Below the pieces are notes generated by a model. It saw only the letters and a list, made by a program, of their open reading frames with translations. It did no database searches and was not told the origin of the DNA. 46,646 nucleotides of DNA from Tannerellaceae bacterium (GTDB lineage: Bacteria > Bacteroidota > Bacteroidia > Bacteroidales > Tannerellaceae). The stretch spans positions 1-46,646 of the forward strand of contig JAJQFE010000024.1 of assembly GCA_021201295.1 (NCBI GenBank), read 5' to 3'. Both the position numbers and the translations under genes were made by a program. Positions 39,456 through 46,646 of this stretch are shown one piece after another. How positions within the stretch are numbered: the first letter of the stretch is position 1; each line of letters begins with the position of its first letter.

Positions 39456-41894
39456 TTAAATGTTTGCAATTGAAATAATATCCGCGAAAACTCCGGCGGC
39501 TGTTACATCGGCACCTGCCCCGTATCCTTTGATGATCATCGGATATTCGTGATACCTTTCCGTAGAGATCATAATAATATTATTACTTCCTTCCAGATCA
39601 TAGAATGGATGATTACTTCCTACTTCCTGCAAACCTACTTCGCAGGCACCATTCTCCATTTTGGCAACAAAACGGAAGTGTTTGTTTTCGGATTCCAGTT
39701 TTTTTCTCTTTTCTTCAAATTCCGCATCCAGTTCTGTGATATGTTTCCAGAAATCCCCGATAGCGCCTTCAAAATATTTTTCCGGAATAAACAGTTTTTT
39801 CTTTACATCTGCCTGTTCCACCTTATATCCTGCTTCCCGTGCCAGGATCACCAGCTTACGGATCACATCTTTGCCACTCAGGTCGATCCGGGGATCCGGC
39901 TCGGAATACCCTGCCTCTTTGGCCATCAGGATCGCTTTGCTTAAAGGGATCTCCGCACTTAGCTGGTTGAATATGAAGTTCAGGGTTCCGGATAGGACCG
40001 CTTCCAGTTTCAGAATATGGTCACCGCTGTTAATCAGGCCATTCATCGTGTTGATGATCGGTAGTCCTGCTCCTACATTCGTCTCAAACAGAAATTTAAC
40101 TCCTCTCAGACGGGCGGTTTCTTTTAATTTGATATAATTATCGTACGGGGAAGAGGCCGCCACTTTATTGGCAGTGACTACGGAGATATTATTATTCAAC
40201 AAAGTTTCATACAGGTCGGATATCTCAGCACTGGCGGTGCAGTCTACAAAAACGGAGTTGAAAATGTTCATTTTCAGGATCTCCTCACATAAATGGGCGG
40301 GAGAACTGTCTATCTCGTTTTGTTTTAATTCTTCTATGCAATTATCCAGATTCAGCCCTTCCCGCTTCAACAGTACTTTTTTACTGTTGGCTATGCCCAC
40401 GACTCTTAAAGACAGGCTGTTTTGTGCCATCAGTTTCGGTTGCTGCAGGCGGATTTGTTCCAGCAGATTACTCCCTACCGTCCCTATTCCTGTAATAAAC
40501 AGATTCATCACCTTGTATTCGGACAGAAAAAAGGAGTCATGAATAGAGTTGAGGGCTTTTCTTAAGTATTTATGTTTGATCACAAAGGAAATGTTGGTTT
40601 CCGATGCCCCCTGTGCACAGGCAATTACACTGATCCCTGCACGTCCCAGTGTTCCGAATAATTTACCGGCAATCCCGGGAGTCCGTTTCATATTTTCTCC
40701 TATGATTGCCACGGTCGCTAATTCTTTTTCGGCGGTAATATCATTAATTTCACCTTGTGAACGCTCTAATTTAAATTCCTCGTTCAAAACTTTGACTGCC
40801 AGGTCGGCATCTGCATTCCGGACAGCAAAGGTGGTGTTATTCTCAGAACTGGCCTGGGATACCATAAATACGCTGATACCATTCTGGGCCAGTGTTTTGA
40901 AAATCCGGTAATTGACCCCGATGACTCCTACCATACCTAATCCCTGTACAGTGATCAGAGATGTATCATTAATAGAGGAGATCCCCTTAATAATAGCTTT
41001 GGCTGTAGACTGCTTTTTTTCTTTGGAAATATAGGTTCCCGGAGCTTCCGGATTGAATGTGTTTAATATACGGATCGGGATATTCTTATGATATACCGGA
41101 TAGATTGTCGGAGGGTAAATAACTTTGGCTCCAAAGTTACATAACTCCATCGCTTCCATAAAGGACAACTGGTCTATCACATACGCAGAACTGATCACCC
41201 TGGGATCGGCTGTCATAAATCCGTCTACATCTGTCCATATTTCCAGGATAGAAGCATCTAACGCAGTGGCTAAAATAGAGGCCGTATGGTCAGAGCCTCC
41301 GCGTCCCAGGTTGGTCACTTCGTCGGTTTCATTGTTGGAAGAAATAAAACCTGGTACTAAAGATACCATGGGCAGCGGATCAAATGTCTCATGGATCAGT
41401 TGGTTCGTCAGTTCAAAATCGACAATGTGTTTACCGAACTGGTGGATGGTCTTGATGAATTTGCGGGAGTCAAACAGATGGGCATCCCGGATCACATAAG
41501 AAAGAATCAGAGAAGAAAGACGTTCCCCGTAACTTACGATTGTATCCCGGGTTTTAGCGGACAGGTCATTGATCAGGTATATCCCTCTGTAAATATTGGA
41601 TAACTCCTCCAGAAGTTCCATGACCTGTTTCTGTACTGCTATACGCGTATGAGGATCAGGGATCACTCCCTCGATCACTTCTGTATGGCGGGTGATGATT
41701 TCTGCCAGTTCCTTTTCATAGGCCGCTTCGCCTCGGGAAGCCATGTCTGAAGTATTCAGTAATTTATCTGTAATTCCTCCTAAGGCGGATACTACAACAA
41801 TGACAGGCTCTTCGATAGCCTCTACTATCTTTTTTACACTTAAGATGCTCTTTACGGAACCTACGGATGTTCCGCCGAACTTCAATACTTTCAT
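39456..41894 (-). CDS. thrA: Bifunctional aspartokinase / homoserine dehydrogenase
   Basis: First and third steps from aspartate to threonine/methionine. The 812 residues contain the kinase (KFGGTSVGSV at residues 4-13; GRGGSDHTAS), two ACT regulatory domains (about 310-460, with VIGENMKRTPGIAGKLFGTL) and homoserine dehydrogenase (FITGIGTVGSNLLEQI at about 468; NVGAGLPIINTMNGL; SEPDPRIDLSGKDVIRKLVIL). The ACT domains allow feedback by threonine. It heads the threonine operon behind a leader of about 240 bp. Intact. Confidence 0.97.
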   Translation of the reverse strand: MKVLKFGGTSVGSVKSILSVKKIVEAIEEPVIVVVSALGGITDKLLNTSDMASRGEAAYEKELAEIITRHTEVIEGVIPDPHTRIAVQKQVMELLEELSNIYRGIYLINDLSAKTRDTIVSYGERLSSLILSYVIRDAHLFDSRKFIKTIHQFGKHIVDFELTNQLIHETFDPLPMVSLVPGFISSNNETDEVTNLGRGGSDHTASILATALDASILEIWTDVDGFMTADPRVISSAYVIDQLSFMEAMELCNFGAKVIYPPTIYPVYHKNIPIRILNTFNPEAPGTYISKEKKQSTAKAIIKGISSINDTSLITVQGLGMVGVIGVNYRIFKTLAQNGISVFMVSQASSENNTTFAVRNADADLAVKVLNEEFKLERSQGEINDITAEKELATVAIIGENMKRTPGIAGKLFGTLGRAGISVIACAQGASETNISFVIKHKYLRKALNSIHDSFFLSEYKVMNLFITGIGTVGSNLLEQIRLQQPKLMAQNSLSLRVVGIANSKKVLLKREGLNLDNCIEELKQNEIDSSPAHLCEEILKMNIFNSVFVDCTASAEISDLYETLLNNNISVVTANKVAASSPYDNYIKLKETARLRGVKFLFETNVGAGLPIINTMNGLINSGDHILKLEAVLSGTLNFIFNQLSAEIPLSKAILMAKEAGYSEPDPRIDLSGKDVIRKLVILAREAGYKVEQADVKKKLFIPEKYFEGAIGDFWKHITELDAEFEEKRKKLESENKHFRFVAKMENGACEVGLQEVGSNHPFYDLEGSNNIIMISTERYHEYPMIIKGYGAGADVTAAGVFADIISIANI

Positions 41895-41920
41895 ATTATT
41901 TTTAGTTTATCGATTTGTAG

Positions 41921-41938
41921 AAACCGGATGAACGGTTT
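41921..41938. promoter_or_regulatory. Small hairpin in the thrA leader
   Basis: AAACCG / CGGTTT with a 6-nt loop, 27 bp before the thrA ATG. A short stem without a T-run; possibly part of leader control. Confidence 0.25.
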
Positions 41939-42018
41939 AAGGAAATGTAGAGCAATATATTCTCAGGTGGTAACAACGCAGGACGTGGCCGCTGCTGTTG
42001 TCTGTTTTCAGATTCTAA

Positions 42019-42123
42019 CCCCCCCAGGGGGTCATTGTCAAAGCCCATGTGTAATATGCAAGGGATGCATTCATGACTAACTGTCTTGTGTTTATAATTA
42101 TATTGCAGGGACAATATTACACA
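42019..42123. promoter_or_regulatory. Structured thrA upstream region with inverted repeats
   Basis: The region without a gene, 41895-42194, holds a CCCCCCC-A-GGGGG near-palindrome (42019-42031), a perfect 10-bp inverted repeat TGTGTAATAT / ATATTACACA (42048-42057 and 42114-42123) and a nested ATATTG / CAATAT hairpin (42100-42117). These could be an operator or an attenuating leader. I see no convincing leader peptide. Confidence 0.35.
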
Positions 42124-42194
42124 TTATTTTTCAATTGATCGCATTTTTACCCCGATAAGTGAATAAAAAGATGGAAAATAATCCTATCCGCTTA

Positions 42195-43133
42195 CTATTT
42201 TGCCGCTTTTTGTCCCTTTTCCTTTTCAATATCTTCCCGGCTTTTACTTTGTGTAACCAGATAAACACCCACAAAGACAAGGGCTGCTGATAAAATTTTC
42301 CACACAGTAAAACGGTCCTGGCCGATTAGTACGGCGAGCAGGGACGCCACGAAAGGTTGCAGGTAGATATACATACTAACTGTCGTCGGTCGTATCCTTT
42401 TCAAAGAAACGGGAATCAGCATATAGGGGATGAAGGTGGCGCCTATCAGGACAAAGGCAATGGCACCCAACTCTTTCCAGTCAGGAGTGATCCGGTGGAA
42501 AGCCGGGGCGTCTAAAATATGTTTGTACATAATGGGTAGCAGCACTAAGGAAGAGAACAGGAACATCCACTTCATAATCGTGATGGGAGAATACCGTTGG
42601 CTTAACGGACGGGAGATCACCAGGTAAATAGAATAACAGAAACTACTTAAAACAATAAGCAGGTCACCATCCAGACTACTGCTGGTGCTGCTTGCATGTG
42701 TAGAGGATAAAATAAGAAAAACCCCTCCGCAGGCACCTATGATAACCCCGAAGGTTTTTTGTCTGGTGATAGGCTCTTTCAGGATAAAGGCCGCCAGCAG
42801 CATCACAAAAATAGGGCCGGCCGTAGAGATAATAGAGGCGTCTACCGGAGAGGTCCAGCTCAGTCCTTCAATAAACAGTCCCTGGTTGAATCCTACCCCA
42901 CATAAGGCACACAGGAACAGTAATCCTAAATCTCTGACGGGAACTTTCTCCTGTTTGATGAATAAGGAGGTGATCCAGAATAATACACAGGCGGATAGCA
43001 TACGCATAATGGTTAGCCCTTCCGGCGTAATATGAGAAGGAAGCAGATATTTGGAAATCGGCATATTAACTGCAAAAAGGATATTTGCGACCAGAATGGA
43101 AAGGTGTCCTTTCAGTTTTTCCTTTGTAAGCAT
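42195..43133 (-). CDS. DMT superfamily transporter with EamA domains
   Basis: Inner-membrane transporter with ten helices in two EamA repeats (about residues 8-145 and 160-295), 312 residues. LSWTSPVDASIISTAGPIFVMLLAAFILKEP is the typical end of the first EamA repeat. Substrate unknown. The ATG at 43133 (MLTKEKLKGHLS) is chosen because a -7 element at 43157-43164 lies between it and the upstream ATG at 43253. The Lys-rich tail is cytoplasmic. Divergent from the gluconate-dehydrogenase-like operon. Confidence 0.88.
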   Translation of the reverse strand: MLTKEKLKGHLSILVANILFAVNMPISKYLLPSHITPEGLTIMRMLSACVLFWITSLFIKQEKVPVRDLGLLFLCALCGVGFNQGLFIEGLSWTSPVDASIISTAGPIFVMLLAAFILKEPITRQKTFGVIIGACGGVFLILSSTHASSTSSSLDGDLLIVLSSFCYSIYLVISRPLSQRYSPITIMKWMFLFSSLVLLPIMYKHILDAPAFHRITPDWKELGAIAFVLIGATFIPYMLIPVSLKRIRPTTVSMYIYLQPFVASLLAVLIGQDRFTVWKILSAALVFVGVYLVTQSKSREDIEKEKGQKAAK

Positions 43134-43156
43134 AGAACGGTTACTGTTTATGAGGA

Positions 43157-43164
43157 CAAATATA
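43157..43164 (-). promoter_or_regulatory. Probable -7 element of the EamA transporter gene
   Basis: TATATTTG on the minus strand matches TAnnTTTG, 24 bp before the chosen ATG. The -33 box is weak. Confidence 0.45.
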
Positions 43165-43238
43165 AGGAAAAGAAATAAGTAGGACAGGTTTTTGAAAAAA
43201 GAATTTGAATCTGTAACTTGCAGGCGAATCTTTACTAA

Positions 43239-43790
43239 ATGGTTATGAAGCAAACCTGTCGGAAATTTTTACAATCCTTAGGTTTATTATATGGGAGTGT
43301 AGTCTGTTTACCTTCCTGTATAAAACAATATACTGACTATCGTGTCTTCACCTCAGCAGAAGCCGAGACCCTGATTGCCTTATGTGAGCAGATCATCCCG
43401 GCGGACCATGATCCGGGTGCTACGGATGCAGGCGTGATCTGGTTTATAGATAAATTGCTATATGAACGTTTCCCGGACTTACTTCCTGTGTACCAACAGG
43501 GACTAAAAGGGTTGGAAAGCTCATCCCGGGAATTGTATCAGGCATCATTTACTGCCCTGGCTCCGGAACAGCAGGTGGACCTGATGAAAAAAATGGAAGC
43601 CGACCAGCTTCCCGGTGCCTGTTGGACCGGTCAGAAAGCCTCCGCTTTCTTTAACCAGGTCATCCGGAATACGATGCAGGGATTCTATGGATCTCTCCGG
43701 CATGGAGGAAATAAGAATTATGTAAGCTACCGGATGCTTAAGCTGGATTTTCCCTTAGTAGTCGGACAAAACAGATATAATCATGGCTGA
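43239..43790 (+). CDS. Gluconate 2-dehydrogenase subunit 3 family protein
   Basis: Small exported partner of a GMC flavoprotein dehydrogenase. The 183 residues begin with an export/lipoprotein-like signal (CRKFLQSLGLLYGSVVCLPSC; Cys about 27), followed by the family domain: FTSAEAETLIALCEQIIPADHDPGATDAGV, and near the end GFYGSLRHGGNKNYVSYRMLKLDFP. A second possible start is ATG at 43245. Its stop overlaps the GMC gene by 8 bp, so the two are translated together. Intact. Confidence 0.88.
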   Translation: MVMKQTCRKFLQSLGLLYGSVVCLPSCIKQYTDYRVFTSAEAETLIALCEQIIPADHDPGATDAGVIWFIDKLLYERFPDLLPVYQQGLKGLESSSRELYQASFTALAPEQQVDLMKKMEADQLPGACWTGQKASAFFNQVIRNTMQGFYGSLRHGGNKNYVSYRMLKLDFPLVVGQNRYNHG

Positions 43791-45421
43791 TAAAAAAGTA
43801 GATGCCATCGTAATCGGTGCAGGAGCAGGAGGTGGAGTGGTGGCAAAAGAGCTGGCCGTAAATGGTTTCTCTGTCGTGCTGATGGAGCGGGGAGGCTGGC
43901 CGGACTATGATCAGCATATCCATGATGAGCTGATCTCCCAGCGGGTACAGGACTTAGGGTCTGCTTTTGGCCCGGACTGGGAAAAACATCCCCGGGTGAT
44001 GGTGGATGAACACGGCAATCGCCATCAGATCCATGCCGGTCATGGTGCGTATGGACATGTCGCCGCCTGCGTGGGGTCCGGTACAGTGAGTTACGGAGCA
44101 ATGGGATGGCGGTTTATGAAAGAAGATTTTCAATTGAAATCGATCTATGGAATGGTGGAAGATTCTACCCTGGATGACTGGCCGGTGACGTATGAAGAAC
44201 TGGAGCCTTATTATGTCAAAGCAGAGTGGGAGATTGGCGTTTTCGGGGATCATTCCCTGAATCCGTTTGCTCCTCCTCAAAGTAAACCTTTGCCCATGCC
44301 TCCCTTTGAATTTAACCGGGAAGGAACTTACCTGGCGGAGGTCTGTAGGCGGATGGGACTACATCCTTTCCCTATTCCTATGTTACGGAATTCAGTTCCC
44401 TACCATGGCCGTCCGGCATGTATACGGAACCGGACCTGTTGCGGGTATGCCTGTCCGGTGGATGCCAAAAATGGCACGCACAATACCGTTATTCCCACTG
44501 CTGTCAAAACAGGAAATTGTGAAGTCCGGGCCCACTGCGTGGTTGCGGAAATCCTGGTAGACGACCGGGGCAAAGCCACCGGAGTCCGCTATTTTGATGA
44601 AAAGGGAAAAGGACGGACGATGGAAGCCCGGATCGTGGTTGTGGCCGGCTCTGCCACGGAAACCGCCCGGTTATTGTTGAATTCGAAATCCAGGCTGTTC
44701 CCTCATGGAGCCGGAAATAATAATGACTGGGTAGGCAGGAATCTCCAGGGCCATGCCTATACGGGAGCATCCGGACTATTTGATTTTGATATACTGGATC
44801 TGGCCGGACCGGGAGCCTGCATGGCTATCTGTGATTATAATCATCATAATGAAGGAATTATCGGGGGGTGGATTGCTGGCAACCGAGTTTTATACGTTGC
44901 CCTATGTCTTTTCCCAGAACTGTCCTTCCGGCGAACCCCGCTGGGGGATTGCCCATAAAAATTACCAGCGGGAGAACTTCTACCGTCTGGGAAGGTTAGT
45001 CGGCCCTATTCAGGAGATCCCTCATTTTGAAGCCCGGGTCACGGTAGACCCGGCAGTAAAAGATCATTGGGGTATTCCGGTGGCCGCTCTTTTCGGAAAC
45101 AGGCATCCGGCAGATATCAAACATTGTGCTTTTCTGGCTGAAAAGGCTGAACAGATCCTGAAAGAAGCCGGTGCCTACCGGACCTGGCAGCATGGGGGAG
45201 GCTATGGATTGAGCGGCGGGCAACATCAGGTGGGCACCTGCCGGATGGGGAATGATCCCAGGACGTCAGTGACCAATAAATATGGACAGCTCCATGAGAT
45301 CGATAACCTGTTTGTAGCAGACGGTAGCCTGCTGGTAACGAACGGAGGGTTTAATCTTGCGTTGACCATTATGGCACTGGGCTACTGGGTAGGGGATTAT
45401 ATTGTAAAGACATATCAATAA
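43783..45421 (+). pseudogene. GMC family oxidoreductase (gluconate 2-dehydrogenase-like flavoprotein), frameshifted
   Basis: FAD dehydrogenase oxidising a sugar or sugar acid and passing electrons to the cytochrome encoded next. The FAD motif VIGAGAGGGVVAKELA is at about residues 9-24; GTVSYGAMGWRF follows; CIRNRTCCGYACPVDAKNGT holds the cysteines seen in this subfamily; the C-terminal HQVGTCRMG and NGGFNLALTIMALGYWVGDY complete the GMC fold. One extra G in G6 (44863-44868) breaks the frame after NHHNEGIIGG, leaving pieces 43783-44958 and 44753-45421. Repaired length is about 545 residues. Confidence 0.88.
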
Positions 45422-45430
45422 AGAGGCAGC

Positions 45431-46425
45431 ATGAGTAAAAGACATCTATCGATAGGACTGGTTGCAGCAGGAGCCTTATTTATCCTGATAGTGGGCAGTT
45501 ATACCACCTGGAATGCGATGGACCCGGCTCATACCTGTGCCCAATGCCATGGATCCGGGCCACGCATGAAGCCTGGCTGACGTCTGCACATAAGGAGATC
45601 GCCTGCACGGACTGTCATGGAACCGCCTTAAGCGAAGGCTTGCATAGTGTGCAGGAGAAAACCCGTATGGTCGTATCCCATTGGATCAAAGATATACGGA
45701 ACGAGGATATTCGTCTGAACGAAAGACAGGTACTGGCGGTAGCTGACCGTCGTGCCAGTTGTCACCGGTCCGAACATGCCGGCTGGTTATCCGGTGGACA
45801 TAGTGCTACCTACCGGGATATTTATCTGGATGAAGCCCATAACCAGATGGAAAAACCGTATGCGGACTGTTTCCGTTGCCATGGCATGTTCTACGACGGT
45901 GCCATGAAAGAACTGATGACCCTGGAAGGGGAGCCGGATACCTATCTGATCAACAACAGGCAACAGGCAGACCGTGCAGTAGTTCCCTGTCTGGCTTGTC
46001 ATCAGATCCATACGGAAACCGGCGATGTCCCGAAAACTTCTGTATATGTCAGGGCGGAGAAATCCCATTTGCGCACAGACCATTTGTCTAAACCTGTGAT
46101 GTATGAACAAAGCCGGGAGGTACTGACTTCGGATGATCCGAATGCTCTATTGTGTTTACAATGCCATGCCCCGAATGCCTGGCACCAGGCAGGAAGTGAA
46201 GATGACCGTACCCCTACGGGAGTCCATGAAGGGTTAAGCTGCCTAGCCTGTCATAGCCCTCATAGCCAGGACACCCGTCATTCCTGTACAGCCTGTCATC
46301 CGGCTTTATCGAATTGCGGGCTGGATGTAATGACGATGAATACCACCTACCTGGACAAAAACAGTCCTAACAATATCCATCATATCAGTTGTGCCAGTTG
46401 TCATGAAGAACCTTTGAACAGGTAA
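45431..46425 (+). pseudogene. Multiheme c-type cytochrome with NapC/NirT-like N terminus, frameshifted
   Basis: Membrane-anchored cytochrome expected to take electrons from the GMC dehydrogenase. The start ATG at 45431 gives a single membrane helix (LSIGLVAAGALFILIVGSY) and the first heme site CAQCH, then a base is missing near 45551. The other frame (45544-46425) continues with CTDCH, CFRCH, CLACH, CLQCH, CLACH, CTACH and CASCH. A ninth site reads RASCH (45751-45765) with Arg where the first heme Cys should be. Repaired length is about 331 residues. It lies 10 bp after the GMC gene. Confidence 0.85.
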
Positions 46426-46562
46426 ATACGGGCAGAGCCCCTGATGGACAGACTCATAAGATGCTGTTACTCCGGAAGTGACAGAAAGGTGGGAAAGCAT
46501 GGCTTTTTTACTTCTTTACCTGTTTGACCTGTTTTTTCAGGTGAAGTGGACCGGAAGGGTCG

Positions 46563-46646
46563 TTATTTCTTTTTCCGTATGGCAGTAGGCGATTTCCCAA
46601 AACGCTTCCGGCAGAAATCACTTAATTGCGATAATCCGGCAAAACC
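46563..46646 (-). CDS. AraC family transcriptional regulator, C-terminal fragment at window edge
   Basis: The last 27 residues of an AraC/XylS-type DNA-binding domain: GFAGLSQLSDFCRKRFGKSPTAIRKKK, matching the second helix-turn-helix ending (GF-x-D-x-S-x-F-x-R-x-F-x-x-x-x-G-x-S-P-x-x-x-R). The gene continues beyond the right edge. It converges on the cytochrome operon. Region 46426-46562 between them shows no feature I can support. Confidence 0.75.
   Translation of the reverse strand, partial: GFAGLSQLSDFCRKRFGKSPTAIRKKK

Noticed and set aside
41963-42107. Threonine-rich leader peptide before thrA (frame reading KQTTAAATSCVVTT)
   Set aside because: No start codon is present in that frame and two stops lie directly upstream. 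It would need both a frameshift and a stop repair.
41902-42114. 70-residue minus-strand ORF upstream of thrA
   Set aside because: Low-complexity composition, no recognisable family, and it covers the palindromic leader. Probably chance.

Overview
The window looks like a chromosomal segment of an anaerobic Bacteroidales bacterium (Bacteroidetes). The evidence is a SusC/SusD pair with an ECF sigma factor and FecR-type anti-sigma, an rnfB-C-D-G-E-A then galE gene order, a V-type ATPase operon containing a DUF2764 gene, weak Shine-Dalgarno sequences, and several promoters of the Bacteroidetes form (TTG or TTTG, 19-21 bp, TAnnTTTG). A family near Parabacteroides/Tannerella is a guess from protein resemblance only.

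Layout. 1-7.8 kb: V/A-type ATPase operon E, DUF2764, A, B, D, I, K, closed by a strong terminator. 7.8-9.9 kb: a BlaI/MecI-type repressor and its M56 (BlaR1/MecR1-like) sensor peptidase, which carries three frameshifts. 10.1-18.2 kb, minus strand: a DUF3078 outer-membrane protein, then rseC-rnfBCDGEA-galE. 18.4-23.1 kb: rhomboid protease, YfcC-family carrier, rmuC, tpx and a small RRM protein. 23.3-31.8 kb: a polysaccharide/sulfated-glycan type locus (fecR, susC, susD and a Ser-type sulfatase on minus; the ECF sigma gene divergent on plus). 31.9-36.0 kb, minus: a ThuA / GH9 / ThuA operon. 36.2-41.9 kb, minus: a Dps-like DUF5856 protein and the threonine genes thrA, apgM-like, thrC. 42.2-46.4 kb: an EamA transporter divergent from a gluconate-2-dehydrogenase-like operon (subunit 3, GMC flavoprotein, multiheme cytochrome c). 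The right edge holds the C-terminal end of an AraC-family regulator.

How it fits together. The V-ATPase c-subunit keeps the polar residues of Na+-type rings and Rnf is an ion-pumping ferredoxin:NAD oxidoreductase, so the two large operons suggest ion-gradient energetics, possibly Na+-based. The GH9/ThuA, SusCD/sulfatase and GMC/cytochrome clusters point to glycan uptake and sugar oxidation.

The most striking property is that about ten genes are broken by single-base homopolymer indels or in-frame stops (M56 peptidase, rhomboid tail, yfcC tail, rmuC, susC, fecR, GH9, one thuA, GMC, cytochrome), often several times per gene. The V-ATPase, Rnf, galE and thr operons, about half the window, show none. 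This is either real, recent decay of dispensable functions or uneven consensus quality; the sequence alone cannot fully separate the two. I found no rRNA, tRNA, CRISPR array or insertion sequence.
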